DNA of 64,000 nucleotides. It comes from Chitinophagales bacterium. GTDB lineage: Bacteria > Bacteroidota > Bacteroidia > Chitinophagales > BACL12. Each line of letters opens with the position of its first letter. Within the stretch, counting starts at the first letter, position 1. The stretch lies in contig JACJXO010000002.1 of assembly GCA_020636645.1 (NCBI GenBank), forward strand, positions 310,001-374,000, read 5' to 3'. Under the pieces are notes generated by a model. It worked only from the letters and a program-made list of their open reading frames with translations. It was not told where the DNA came from and searched no databases. Positions 26,267 to 35,237 of the stretch are shown in pieces. The translations under genes and the position numbers were made by a program.

Positions 26267-27649
26267 ATGACCAGAATCAAGCATTGGCACACATTCACCC
26301 TCCTAGCAGGGTTGCTGGCGTGGAATGGTACGGCTGCCGCACAGGTAGCAACCATGCCCGATACAGCCGGCATTTGTACAGGTTTTGAAAAAACTTTCAA
26401 TGTGCTGACCAATGATTCAGGCGATGAACTCGAACTGACTGCCATCCTGATCGGGCCGGCATTTGGTTCAGCTACTTTCACTCCTGACGGCAATATAACC
26501 CTGTTCTATGCAGATGGAGAAGAATTCGACCCAACCGATGCCATTATTTATGCAGCGCAGGACACTTCCGGTGAGATAGGCATTGGATACTTCACCATTC
26601 TGGTGATGAACGGAGATGATTGTGTTTGGCCGGGCGATGCCAATGATGACGCCCTTGTCAATAATGCAGATGTACTGCCATTGGGTTTATTCTTTGAAGA
26701 TAACGGCCCTGTAAGGCCAGACCTTTCTGTTGAATGGACCGCTCAATACAGCATAGACTGGGAGTATCCGAGCCTGCTAGAAATAACTGACCGCAAGCAT
26801 GCCGATACCAATGGTGACGGGGTGATCAACAATGATGACCTCTCGCCCATATATGATAACTATGGAGAAGAACACGCCAAAGGAACTGCCATGGAAGGCG
26901 GCGATGGTTTCCCTCCCCTGGGTATTGACTTCTACGCTGATACCATCTTTTCTGGAGCAGAGGTAAACATTCCTTTGTACCTGGGTACTGAAGATATTCC
27001 TGCCAGCAACATATATGGACTTGCTTTCACCCTCTACTTTGATAATGATCTGATCGTACCGGGATCCATGTCTGTGACATTCAATACAGGCTGGTTGTCA
27101 TCAGATACCGGAATGCTCATTTCCTTTAACAGAGAAGACCATCCCAATGGTTTGTTCGATGTGGCTGTATCACGCACCAACAAAACATCTGCTACCGGGT
27201 ACGGTCATATTGGAACAGTTTCATTCGTAATGGAAGATAACCTGGCAGGTAAGATCACAGGAGGCACTACCATGGTCTTTAATATGTGCCCGGATGACCC
27301 AACCATCTCCAATGCACTGGGAGGATACAGCTACGCAGAAGCTCTTGACCTGACCTGCGACTCTGTCCTGGTTTTGGATCTGACCGCTTCCGTAGCAAAC
27401 CTGAATAGCCGCGGCTGGAGCGTTTATCCCAATCCCGTTACAACCAACCTATTCATTCAGACTGAAAATTCTCCGGGAATCACTTATCAGATTTTCGACC
27501 CATCAGGAAGAATGCTGCAGGCAGGACCTGTTATACATGACAAACAACCCATTCTGCTCTCAGACATCGCTCCAGGTACCTACCTGCTGGTGCTGACCGA
27601 TGCTGAAGGCATGCAATACACACAAACAATTATCAAAATCAACGATTAA
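26267..27649 (+). CDS. Secreted dockerin-like/cohesin-like protein with T9SS sorting domain
   Basis: About 460 residues from ATG 26267; an upstream TTG at 26231 is less likely because the signal peptide starts at MTRIKHWHTFTLLAGLL. A short N-terminal beta domain is followed by a calcium-binding dockerin-like pair: GDANDDALVNNADVLPLG and ADTNGDGVINNDDLSPIYDNYG (residues about 125-205), each with the Asp/Asn loop of dockerin EF-hands. Then a cohesin-like beta-sandwich (GAEVNIPLYLG ... GLAFTLYFDNDLIV). The C-terminus (SVYPNPVTTNLFIQ ... TYLLVLTDAEG) is a type A T9SS sorting domain. Likely exported to the cell surface or medium. It heads a three-gene operon. Confidence 0.88.
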   Translation: MTRIKHWHTFTLLAGLLAWNGTAAAQVATMPDTAGICTGFEKTFNVLTNDSGDELELTAILIGPAFGSATFTPDGNITLFYADGEEFDPTDAIIYAAQDTSGEIGIGYFTILVMNGDDCVWPGDANDDALVNNADVLPLGLFFEDNGPVRPDLSVEWTAQYSIDWEYPSLLEITDRKHADTNGDGVINNDDLSPIYDNYGEEHAKGTAMEGGDGFPPLGIDFYADTIFSGAEVNIPLYLGTEDIPASNIYGLAFTLYFDNDLIVPGSMSVTFNTGWLSSDTGMLISFNREDHPNGLFDVAVSRTNKTSATGYGHIGTVSFVMEDNLAGKITGGTTMVFNMCPDDPTISNALGGYSYAEALDLTCDSVLVLDLTASVANLNSRGWSVYPNPVTTNLFIQTENSPGITYQIFDPSGRMLQAGPVIHDKQPILLSDIAPGTYLLVLTDAEGMQYTQTIIKIND

Positions 27650-27650
27650 C

Positions 27651-29939
27651 ATGAAACGCTTTATCTGGCTTTCACTCTCCTTAATGCTGCTTGGTCATAC
27701 GGCCAAGGCAGATTCCTGCGATGCAGAGTTCGTATTTGAAGTGACCGGACCAGTGGTCAGCTTCGGATCGATAACTTCACCCGGACCGGGAGATGTATTG
27801 GCCTACATCTGGGATTTTGGCGACGGTTCTTTTGGTGATGCCGCCGATCCCGAACATGAATACGCAGTTGCCGGAACTTACGAGGTGTGCCTTACGGTGA
27901 TCTTCTGGGATAGCTGTGATGCATCTTTCTGCGATGACGTAACCACTCTGGAAGGCGCTTTGGACTGCACCGCTTCCTTTGTCTATACTATTGACGGAAT
28001 GAGCGTAGATTTTGAAGCCATTACCATGCCGGGCCCCGGAGATGTGTCAGACTATGTCTGGACCTTTGGCGATGGCGGCTCCGATAGCGATGACCCAACA
28101 CCCAACTGGGATTACGACACTCCGGGCGAATATGAGGTATGCCTTACCGTTTACTTTGATGGCGGATGTACCGCCGACTTCTGCGATGTCATTGTAGTGG
28201 GAGGAGGTGCCGGCGGAGACTGCACTGCCCTGCTCGATGTCTGGGCCTACGATGGATTGAATATTCATTTCTGGGGTGGTGTTGATCCTGATTATGATAT
28301 CGTATTTTATTCATTTGACTTTGGCGATGGCGAAAGCTATTCTGAAACCGCCGACAGTGGTGGTGCAGACCCCTGGCATACCTACAGCGAACCAGGCGCC
28401 TATGAAGTGTGCCTCTTCATTGAAACCGGGTCTGGTTGTACAGATAATATTTGCATCCCTGTAATTGTTGGTGACTCAACAGGTACCGGCGATTGCGAAG
28501 CAACTTTTATCTGGGAGGCCAGCGGACTTGACGTCGATTTTGAAGCCGTAACAGTTCCCGGCCCTGATGATGTCAACACCTATGTCTGGAATTTTGGTGA
28601 TGGCACCATAGAAGAAAGCGATGACGATACTCCGAATCATGACTATGCCACACCCGGCTCCTATATGGTTTGTCTCACAGTCTATTTTGCTACCGGCTGC
28701 GAAGCAGAATACTGCCAGGAGATCACCGTCACGGAAGATGGCGGAGATGCAGAATGTGATGCTTATTTCGATCTGGTCTCCCTGACACCTGACGGAACCG
28801 GATGGACAGTAATACTGAACAACGAATCAACCGTAACAGGCAGCGATATAGGCTCTGTGATCTGGTACTTTGGTGACGGCTCTATTGCCACCACTTTTGA
28901 TGCAGAACACTATTACGAAACACCCGGTGAATATGAGATCTGTGTGGTCATAACCTCTGCTGATGGAAGTTGTGTTGATGAGTACTGTGATAATATCATT
29001 TGCGGAGGCGGCACCGGCGAATGTGAAGCCGACTTCGACTATGAAACAGACGGACTTACCGCCGTGTTTGAAAACAACTCCGATGGAATCGGGCTGGCAT
29101 ATACCTGGACGTTCGGCGATGGCGACATCAGCTATGAAACGAATCCTGATCATACTTACGATGCACCCGGAACCTATCTGGTTTGTCTGACCGTATATGG
29201 AGCTGACAGCTGCACCGATACTTTTTGTGATGAAGTGGAAGTAGATGGTATTGTTGGCGACTGTGCTGCTTACTTTACAGTTGATGACATCACAGCAAGC
29301 GGAGAAGGCTGGATCGTTTCTTTTAAAAATGAATCTGAAGGAGATTACATTGGCCAGGTCTGGACATTCGGCGACGGCGACGGAAGCATCACCTCAGATC
29401 CGGAACACTATTATGCAGAATCAGGTACATACATCGTTTGCCTTGTTATTGGCGATTCTGCTCTCGGATGTTTTGACACCTATTGCCAGGAGATCTGGGT
29501 GGGTGGCATAGAAGATTGCATTGACGAATCTGTAATGGATACTACCATAGAATGCACCGCTGTATATGAACCAGTATGTGGTTGCGATGGCATTACCTAT
29601 GACAATGAATGTTACGCCTATTATTATGGTGGTGTGCTCTTCTGGACAGAAGGTCCGTGTTTATCTGATGGTGTGGAAGAGGAAGTATTGCTGGGCATGA
29701 AACTGGCTCCTAATCCGGCCGGCGATATCAGCGGTATCTATCTGCATACCAATGTGAACGGGCCCGTGCAGATCAGGGTGTTCGATCTTGCAGGTCAACT
29801 CCGGATGGAATACAGCATCCGCAGCACAGCAAGCGATTATTTCTCATTTGATACCAGTGAGCTGCCGGGTGGCATGTATCTGATCCAGGTACTCGCTGAT
29901 GGAAAGAGTACAACAGACAAACTTTTGATCAACAGATAA
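27651..29939 (+). CDS. Secreted protein with seven PKD repeats, a Kazal domain and a T9SS sorting domain
   Basis: A 762-residue secreted protein. The signal peptide MKRFIWLSLSLMLLGHTAKA is followed by seven PKD repeats, each with a WxFGDG core, a DPEHxY-like turn and a GxYEVCLTV-type strand, and most starting Asp/Glu-Cys and ending in a second Cys, which suggests a disulfide per repeat. Residues about 621-671 are a Kazal-type inhibitor domain (PVCGCDGITYDNEC...GVLFWTEGPC). The last 80 residues are a T9SS type A sorting domain (LAPNPAGD ... GGMYLIQVLADGKS). No enzyme domain is present, so it is a surface adhesin/inhibitor type protein. It starts one base after the previous stop. Confidence 0.9.
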   Translation: MKRFIWLSLSLMLLGHTAKADSCDAEFVFEVTGPVVSFGSITSPGPGDVLAYIWDFGDGSFGDAADPEHEYAVAGTYEVCLTVIFWDSCDASFCDDVTTLEGALDCTASFVYTIDGMSVDFEAITMPGPGDVSDYVWTFGDGGSDSDDPTPNWDYDTPGEYEVCLTVYFDGGCTADFCDVIVVGGGAGGDCTALLDVWAYDGLNIHFWGGVDPDYDIVFYSFDFGDGESYSETADSGGADPWHTYSEPGAYEVCLFIETGSGCTDNICIPVIVGDSTGTGDCEATFIWEASGLDVDFEAVTVPGPDDVNTYVWNFGDGTIEESDDDTPNHDYATPGSYMVCLTVYFATGCEAEYCQEITVTEDGGDAECDAYFDLVSLTPDGTGWTVILNNESTVTGSDIGSVIWYFGDGSIATTFDAEHYYETPGEYEICVVITSADGSCVDEYCDNIICGGGTGECEADFDYETDGLTAVFENNSDGIGLAYTWTFGDGDISYETNPDHTYDAPGTYLVCLTVYGADSCTDTFCDEVEVDGIVGDCAAYFTVDDITASGEGWIVSFKNESEGDYIGQVWTFGDGDGSITSDPEHYYAESGTYIVCLVIGDSALGCFDTYCQEIWVGGIEDCIDESVMDTTIECTAVYEPVCGCDGITYDNECYAYYYGGVLFWTEGPCLSDGVEEEVLLGMKLAPNPAGDISGIYLHTNVNGPVQIRVFDLAGQLRMEYSIRSTASDYFSFDTSELPGGMYLIQVLADGKSTTDKLLINR

Positions 29940-29949
29940 AACAAACAAA

Positions 29950-30393
29950 ATGAATAGCAGTTCAATTATCAGCCTTTCTGCCTTACTGCTCCTTGCAGGA
30001 CTGACAGGGTGCACCAGTGACACACCTGATGTTACTACCACTGAAGTAGAATCTACAGTTACCAGCGGTGTCTGGAAGATCACCTACTTCTATGATACAG
30101 ACAAAGAGGAGACCGCCCATTTCAATGGGTATGAATTCACCTTCGGAGAAGATGGCACACTGACCGCCTCCAATGGAGCAAGCACTGTTACGGGTACCTG
30201 GAGTGTGACTGATAACAGCGATGATGACAGCCCGTCAAATCCTGATTTCAACATATTTTTTGCTTCTCCTGATGACTTTGAAGACCTGAGTGACGATTGG
30301 GACATCATCAGCAGAACTGATACTAAAATCGAGCTTCAGGACGTAAGTGGCGGAAACGGCGGCACAGACGATCTGATATTCGAAAAACTGTAA
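29950..30393 (+). CDS. Small lipoprotein, lipocalin-like, function unknown
   Basis: A 147-residue predicted lipoprotein: signal peptide ending LLAGLTGC, then a Ser/Thr/Asp-rich linker, then a beta-rich domain with a W-K-I-T-Y-F start (SGVWKITYFYDTDKEET) and GTWSV repeats that resemble lipocalin-like or META-type small barrels. It lies 10 bases after the PKD-Kazal gene and ends in a strong terminator, so it is the last gene of that operon. Its acidic composition (many Asp and Glu) matches the surface proteins next to it. Confidence 0.8.
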   Translation: MNSSSIISLSALLLLAGLTGCTSDTPDVTTTEVESTVTSGVWKITYFYDTDKEETAHFNGYEFTFGEDGTLTASNGASTVTGTWSVTDNSDDDSPSNPDFNIFFASPDDFEDLSDDWDIISRTDTKIELQDVSGGNGGTDDLIFEKL

Positions 30394-30425
30394 TCATCAG
30401 GACAGTACTGGGGGGTACTGTCTGC

Positions 30426-30452
30426 AGGGCCGGGAAAATCCCGGCCCTTTTT
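30426..30452 (+). terminator. Intrinsic terminator
   Basis: A perfect 10-bp GC-rich stem (AGGGCCGGGA / TCCCGGCCCT) with a three-base loop and a T5 tract, 33 bases after the lipoprotein stop. It ends the secreted-protein operon. Confidence 0.92.
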
Positions 30453-30494
30453 ATATCAATTTCAGTTCGGCATACGTTTTGAATGTTACATAGT

Positions 30495-30767
30495 ATGGAA
30501 AAGAGACCACCTTTGATCGTTTGTTTATTGCTGGATCTGTTTGGATATTTCAGCTACAGCATTCCTGTACTTGGCGAATGGACTGACATCATATGGGCCC
30601 CGGTTGCGGCAGCCATTTACCTGCATCTTTTTGGCAGCAGAAGGGGATGGATAGGGGCATTCCTTACATTTACAGAAGAAGCTCTTCCCGGAACGGATTT
30701 CATTCCTTCCTTTACACTCAGCTGGATCTTACAGAGGGTTACATCCCGTCAGACAGTGAGAGCCTGA
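30495..30767 (+). CDS. Small conserved membrane protein
   Basis: About 90 residues (MEKRPPLIVCLLLDLFGYFSYS...), with two or three hydrophobic segments and the conserved-looking EEALPGTDFIPSFTLSWIL near the end. Similar small membrane proteins with DxxGYxSYxIPxxGE and LPxTDFIP motifs are familiar from Bacteroidota, without assigned function. The ATG at 30483 is an alternative start, but a candidate -7 box (TACGTTTT at 30473-30480) favours ATG 30495. Its stop abuts the stop of the convergent hydrolase gene. Confidence 0.7.
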   Translation: MEKRPPLIVCLLLDLFGYFSYSIPVLGEWTDIIWAPVAAAIYLHLFGSRRGWIGAFLTFTEEALPGTDFIPSFTLSWILQRVTSRQTVRA

Positions 30768-31742
30768 TCATTCTTCAGATCGCCCCTTCATACCTCCGCC
30801 AGAACGGTAGGCTTTATCCATTGCTTCCATGTCACGGAGTTCATCATCGGTATAAGGTGTCCATTCCAATCCGGTCAGATCCGGTTTACCTGCATTGATC
30901 CAAGCTGTGTACCAGAAGCTTCCCAGGTTTATAATGGTCTCACGCATCCTCCGCTCCACCATGTTGTTAATGCTTGCATTATAGGCTATAGAATACTCTT
31001 TTGAGTAGGTTCTTACAGTTGATTGCCCGCGGGTTTCATAGGTATATTTTCTATCGGCAGGAAACTCTTTATCCAGCATGGCCTCCATATGTAATACCGT
31101 ATCACTCATGAGGTGGCTGGTCAACACAATATCCCATATCTTGTCTCGCACAAATGGAATATAGGTAGCCTTTCCCACAAAATAATCGTAGTCTTCGCCC
31201 AGCAGTTCCGGTATGCGTGATTCCCAGAAACCATGAATACCGTTCTGGCCTGTAAGTTGTCCGTTGTAATTTTCCGTACAATGCAAGGGTACATGTGCAT
31301 CGGCAATATAGTGACCGATCTCTGCAGTAAGCCTGATGATCTTTTTGGCATCCTGCTCACGCATTGCATCTTCCAGTCTGTACATCATCAACTCTACATG
31401 CCAGGGTACGATACCATAAGCCTGTAAAGTGTCTTCTGAATATTTCTCCACTGCTTCTGACCATTTGTGAGGCAGGCCTTCAAAAGGGTGAACACCATAG
31501 TGATCTATATCTATATAATGCCGGGGTGCTTCCTCCACAACGGCATAGCGTCTTTTATCAGGATCAACAGCATGCTCCTCTACATAATCAGCGTGTGGCT
31601 TATAAAAGGCAAACAGTTCTTCCGGCAGGGTGTAGAGGGCCATCCGGTTGATGCGCTGATGCCCCCAGAAACCCCAGGGTGCCCCAGCAGAACTAGCCTG
31701 CAGGCTCAGTACGGTCAATAGTATGATGGAAAATGATCTCAA
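30768..31742 (-). CDS. S1/P1 nuclease / zinc-dependent phospholipase C-like hydrolase
   Basis: A 324-residue exported protein with a signal peptide (about 1-20) and a mature region beginning APWGFWGHQRINRMA. The Trp/Gly/His near the mature N-terminus, HYIDIDHYG, the HYIADAHVPLHCTENYNG block and later HGFWESRIPE supply the three-zinc ligand set of the S1/P1 nuclease and zinc-dependent phospholipase C superfamily. The substrate, nucleic acid or phospholipid, is not determined by sequence. The start must be TTG 31742; no in-frame ATG precedes the signal peptide core. It lies 14 bases after the aminotransferase gene on the same strand. Confidence 0.85.
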   Translation of the reverse strand: MRSFSIILLTVLSLQASSAGAPWGFWGHQRINRMALYTLPEELFAFYKPHADYVEEHAVDPDKRRYAVVEEAPRHYIDIDHYGVHPFEGLPHKWSEAVEKYSEDTLQAYGIVPWHVELMMYRLEDAMREQDAKKIIRLTAEIGHYIADAHVPLHCTENYNGQLTGQNGIHGFWESRIPELLGEDYDYFVGKATYIPFVRDKIWDIVLTSHLMSDTVLHMEAMLDKEFPADRKYTYETRGQSTVRTYSKEYSIAYNASINNMVERRMRETIINLGSFWYTAWINAGKPDLTGLEWTPYTDDELRDMEAMDKAYRSGGGMKGRSEE

Positions 31743-31756
31743 GGTAACAGGTAAAG

Positions 31757-32962
31757 TTAATTTACCGAATGCAGTTCTTTCTGAACTTCATCTAAAGATT
31801 CCAATAACAATCTTGCAGCAAATTCCAGCTCCGGCACGGTTATTACCAGTGGTGGTGCAATGCGCAACCCATTGTCATGAAACAGGAACCAATCAGTCAC
31901 CACACCTTTTGTTATCATACGCCTGATGACCGCTTTGTTGAATGGTTCATCGGGAAGGTCCACAACCATCATGAGACCTCGTCTGCGAATTTCTTTAATC
32001 GCAGTATGATGCAGTTTTTCTTCCAGGAATTTTCCTTTTTCTTCCACCTGCTGCAACAATTCAGTTGTGATCAGCGATGCAGAAGCCAGGCCTGCTGCAC
32101 AGCAAACCGGATGGCCACCGAAGGTAGTGATATGACCCAGCACCGGCTGAGTGGTGAGCATTTGCATCAGATCCTTACCGGCGGCGAATGCACCCAGGGG
32201 CATACCTCCACCCAGTGCTTTTCCTAATATCATGATATCTGGTTTCAGATCATAGTGTTCTGCTGCGAACATCTTTCCTGTTCTGCCAAACCCGGTCTGG
32301 CACTCATCTACAATAAGCAAGGCACCAACCACACGGCAACGATAAGCAAGTTCTTGTATGAATGCCTCATCGGCTGGTCGGATACCGGCTTCACCCTGGA
32401 TCAGTTCAACCAGCACGGCAGCCGTTCGGTGGCTGATCTGACCTATCGAGTTTATATCATTAAAAGGAAGTATCAGATTGTCTGGGGGCAGAGGTCTGAA
32501 TGCACGTTTTCGTTCTTCATTTCCACCAGTGGCAAGGGCTGCGGCTGTAGATCCGTGATAACCATGCTGAAAGGATACGATCTCCGTTCTGCATGTGGCA
32601 CGCTTTGCCAGCTTAATTGCTCCTTCTACAGCTTCACTTCCGCTGTTTACAAAATAGACCGAGTCGATCTCACCCGGCAGGTGGTTGGCCAACCATGTAG
32701 CATACTGTACCTGTGGAGACTCCACAAACTCACCATACACCATGACATGCATATACTTGGCAGCCTGTTCCTGGACGGCCTGTACAATGTCAGGATGGCC
32801 ATGCCCCATATTACTAACTGAAATTCCGGATATCAGATCCAGCCATGACCTTTCTTGAGGTCCGAATAATACACAGCCTTTAGCGTGGGTGATCTCCAGC
32901 AACAGCGGTTCATCACTTGTTTGTGCCAGATGGCGAAGAAATAATGGTTGCAGTTCAGTCAT
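31757..32962 (-). CDS. Class III (acetylornithine/4-aminobutyrate type) aminotransferase
   Basis: A 401-residue PLP enzyme of fold type I. The PLP lysine lies in the motif DIMILGKALGGGMPLGAF; the preceding DECQTGFGRTGKMFA segment is the family's hallmark. The N-terminal third has GSEAVEGAIKLAKRAT, the phosphate-binding SGSEA pattern. The start is ATG 32962; the frame extends to a GTG at 32983 that overlaps the upstream radical SAM gene. Typical substrates are acetylornithine, 4-aminobutyrate or related omega-amino acids; the sequence does not choose between them. No arginine-pathway genes surround it, and an S1/P1-type hydrolase follows. Confidence 0.92.
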   Translation of the reverse strand: MTELQPLFLRHLAQTSDEPLLLEITHAKGCVLFGPQERSWLDLISGISVSNMGHGHPDIVQAVQEQAAKYMHVMVYGEFVESPQVQYATWLANHLPGEIDSVYFVNSGSEAVEGAIKLAKRATCRTEIVSFQHGYHGSTAAALATGGNEERKRAFRPLPPDNLILPFNDINSIGQISHRTAAVLVELIQGEAGIRPADEAFIQELAYRCRVVGALLIVDECQTGFGRTGKMFAAEHYDLKPDIMILGKALGGGMPLGAFAAGKDLMQMLTTQPVLGHITTFGGHPVCCAAGLASASLITTELLQQVEEKGKFLEEKLHHTAIKEIRRRGLMMVVDLPDEPFNKAVIRRMITKGVVTDWFLFHDNGLRIAPPLVITVPELEFAARLLLESLDEVQKELHSVN

Positions 32963-32966
32963 TGAA

Positions 32967-33992
32967 TCATTCTTTCCAGACACTTAGTCCTTCAGTGCAG
33001 TTTCTGCAGATATCGATCTGGCTTCTTCCTTTCAGCACAGAAGCTCTGAATTCCTGATAGGGCCATGCCTGCCAGATCTCACGGAACGGAGTCAGTTTAA
33101 GATCACCAAGCCGGTGCTGTGCATCTTTATCAAAGCAGCAAGGAACAACCAAACCATCCCAGGTGACCACACAGGAATGCCATAATTTCCAGCAATGGTC
33201 GTTCAGTGGATTCTTGATCTCCCACTTACCGGTTGCAAGTTTCCTGTAACGGCTGTATTTGGTCTGGAGCGGAATCAGGTCACTGCCATCTTCAAAATCA
33301 TAGATCTGCGCAGTTTTCAGTCTGACCTCATCTACGCCCAATTCTTTTGCGAGTTTTTTTACATCGCCTATCTGATGTTCGTTCGGCCGTACCACAAGGA
33401 ACTGAAAAATGACGTGAGGAGTGCTACTCTTCATTTCTTTCTTCATCCTGATGATCTGTCGTGTTCCCTCCAGAACTTTCTCCAGCTTCCCCCCTACCCT
33501 GTATTGTTCATATACTTCCTGGGTAGTACCATCAATACTGATGATCAATCTGTCCAGTCCACTTTCAACGGTTTTTCTTGCATTCTCTTCAGTAAGATAA
33601 TGTGCATTGGTAGAAGTTGCTGTATAAATGCGCTTACCTGCAGCATACTTCACCATTTCCAGAAATTCCGGATTGAGATATGGTTCTCCCTGAAAATAAA
33701 AAATAAGATAGGTCAGGTCTTTATGCAATGCATCAATGGTCTGTCTGAAGAAATCGCTTTTCAGCATTCCGGTTGGCCTGGTAAATGATCGCAAACCACT
33801 TGGACACTCGGGGCAACGAAGGTTACAGGAGGTAGTAGGTTCAATACTTATGCTGATGGGAACACCCCATTGAACTGTTTTTTTTGTATATTTAGAGTAA
33901 TAGTATGAACTGATGACCTTTACCATATTGGCTACCCGTCTGGGAGTCATCCTGGACATGTATCGGATGGAATCTCTTAGATGAAAGGGCAT
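32967..33992 (-). CDS. Radical SAM protein with SPASM-like C-terminal domain
   Basis: A 341-residue radical S-adenosylmethionine enzyme. The cluster motif CNLRCPEC lies at about residue 56-63, and a C-terminal cysteine region (CWKLWHSCVVTWDGLVVPCC ... CRNC) fits a SPASM/Twitch auxiliary-cluster domain. The radical SAM core shows GEPYLNPEF and LDRLIISIDGTTQEVYEQYRVGG. Members modify peptides or act in cofactor and cell-wall-sugar metabolism; the substrate is not evident here. It ends four bases before the ATG of the aminotransferase, so the two form an operon and may act on the same small molecule. Confidence 0.9.
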   Translation of the reverse strand: MPFHLRDSIRYMSRMTPRRVANMVKVISSYYYSKYTKKTVQWGVPISISIEPTTSCNLRCPECPSGLRSFTRPTGMLKSDFFRQTIDALHKDLTYLIFYFQGEPYLNPEFLEMVKYAAGKRIYTATSTNAHYLTEENARKTVESGLDRLIISIDGTTQEVYEQYRVGGKLEKVLEGTRQIIRMKKEMKSSTPHVIFQFLVVRPNEHQIGDVKKLAKELGVDEVRLKTAQIYDFEDGSDLIPLQTKYSRYRKLATGKWEIKNPLNDHCWKLWHSCVVTWDGLVVPCCFDKDAQHRLGDLKLTPFREIWQAWPYQEFRASVLKGRSQIDICRNCTEGLSVWKE

Positions 33993-34060
33993 TTTGCAGG
34001 TTTTGTATGGGGCTTGGTCAGCTTCATTTGAAACGGTCTTGTTGCAAGACTGGTTCCTTA

Positions 34061-35089
34061 TCAGCGACCTTCGAACTGCTGCAGGAACCGGAGGTCGTTT
34101 TCACTGAACAGGCGGATGTCATTGATCTGCCATTTCAGCATAGCCATCCTTTCCAGCCCCATGCCGAATGCAAATCCAGAGTACTTATCAGGATCTATGC
34201 TACAGGCCTCGAGTACGGCCGGATCCACCATACCGGCACCACCTATCTCTACCCAACCTGTATGCTTGCAAATATTACATCCCTGCTGGTTACAGATAAA
34301 ACAGCTCACATCCAGTTCAGCTGATGGTTCTGTAAACGGGAAGTAGCTTGGCCGAAGCCTGATCTTTGTCTGTGATCCAAAAAGTTCCTGTGCCAGATAT
34401 AACAATGTCTGTTTCAGATCAGCGAATGAAACGTGCTCATCTATATAGAGCAGTTCCACCTGGTGAAAGATGCAATGAGCTCTGGCAGAGATGGTTTCAT
34501 TGCGATAGGTTCTTCCGGGTGCGATGATCCTGATTGGAGGCTCCTGTTTTTCCATGACCCTGATCTGCACATTACTTGTATGAGTTCTTAACAGAATATC
34601 AGGGTTGGTCTGAATGTAAAAGGTATCCTGCATATCTCTTGCAGGATGGTTATCAGGCATGGCCAGTGCTGTAAAATTGTGCCAGTCATCTTCGATCTCC
34701 GGCCCCTCTGCTACTACATAACCAATGCGCTCAAGAATATGAACTATTTCTTCCCGTACTAGCGTGATGGGGTGCATGGCACCCTGGTTCCTGGTAACAG
34801 CAGGCAGCGACAGGTCAATCTGCCTGGCAGACTGTTTATTTGTGTCGGCAAAAAGGACGCTCTTTTCCTGAAAAACTGACTCAGCCAGACTTTTTACCTC
34901 ATTGATCAGCTGCCCAAACTCTTTCTTTCGTTCATTGGGAACTTCCTTGATGGCCGAAAACAGGTCTTTCAGGATATTCTTTGAACCAAGAAATCTGACA
35001 CGGAAAGCCTCCAGTTCTACGCTGCTTCCGATTGCTGCTTCTTCGATCTGTTTTCTGACTTCCGCTACTTTGTCGAATACATCCTGCAT
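34061..35089 (-). CDS. pheS: Phenylalanine-tRNA ligase alpha subunit
   Basis: A 342-residue class II aminoacyl-tRNA synthetase subunit that charges tRNA-Phe with phenylalanine in an alpha2-beta2 complex. N-terminal coiled-coil region (1-85), then the catalytic core with motif 2 (YRNETISARAHCIFHQVE) and motif 3 (GFAFGMGLERMAML), plus GPEIEDDWHNFTALAMP. The Phe-specific PSYFPFTEPSAELDV is present. Length matches the family. pheT is not adjacent, as is common in Bacteroidota. A TAATTTTG box lies immediately upstream of the ATG (35094-35101). Confidence 0.98.
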   Translation of the reverse strand: MQDVFDKVAEVRKQIEEAAIGSSVELEAFRVRFLGSKNILKDLFSAIKEVPNERKKEFGQLINEVKSLAESVFQEKSVLFADTNKQSARQIDLSLPAVTRNQGAMHPITLVREEIVHILERIGYVVAEGPEIEDDWHNFTALAMPDNHPARDMQDTFYIQTNPDILLRTHTSNVQIRVMEKQEPPIRIIAPGRTYRNETISARAHCIFHQVELLYIDEHVSFADLKQTLLYLAQELFGSQTKIRLRPSYFPFTEPSAELDVSCFICNQQGCNICKHTGWVEIGGAGMVDPAVLEACSIDPDKYSGFAFGMGLERMAMLKWQINDIRLFSENDLRFLQQFEGR

Positions 35090-35185
35090 GGTTCAAAATT
35101 AACAAAGAATGCACGTTCTGCGTGAGATCAGTATGACCGGTACAGGTATCAGGCATCATCAGGTCTGTGTGATCAGGTATGGCCT

Positions 35186-35217
35186 AAAAAAAAAGGGCGG
35201 CTCAAGGCCACCCTTTT
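35186..35217 (-). terminator. Intrinsic terminator of the metallopeptidase gene
   Basis: On the minus strand a hairpin with arms AAAAGGG/CCCTTTT plus GGC/GCC and one internal mismatch is followed by a run of nine T's (35194-35186). It lies about 20 bases beyond the peptidase stop codon and isolates it from pheS. Confidence 0.8.
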
Positions 35218-35237
35218 CATATCTGATCTGAACCAGC

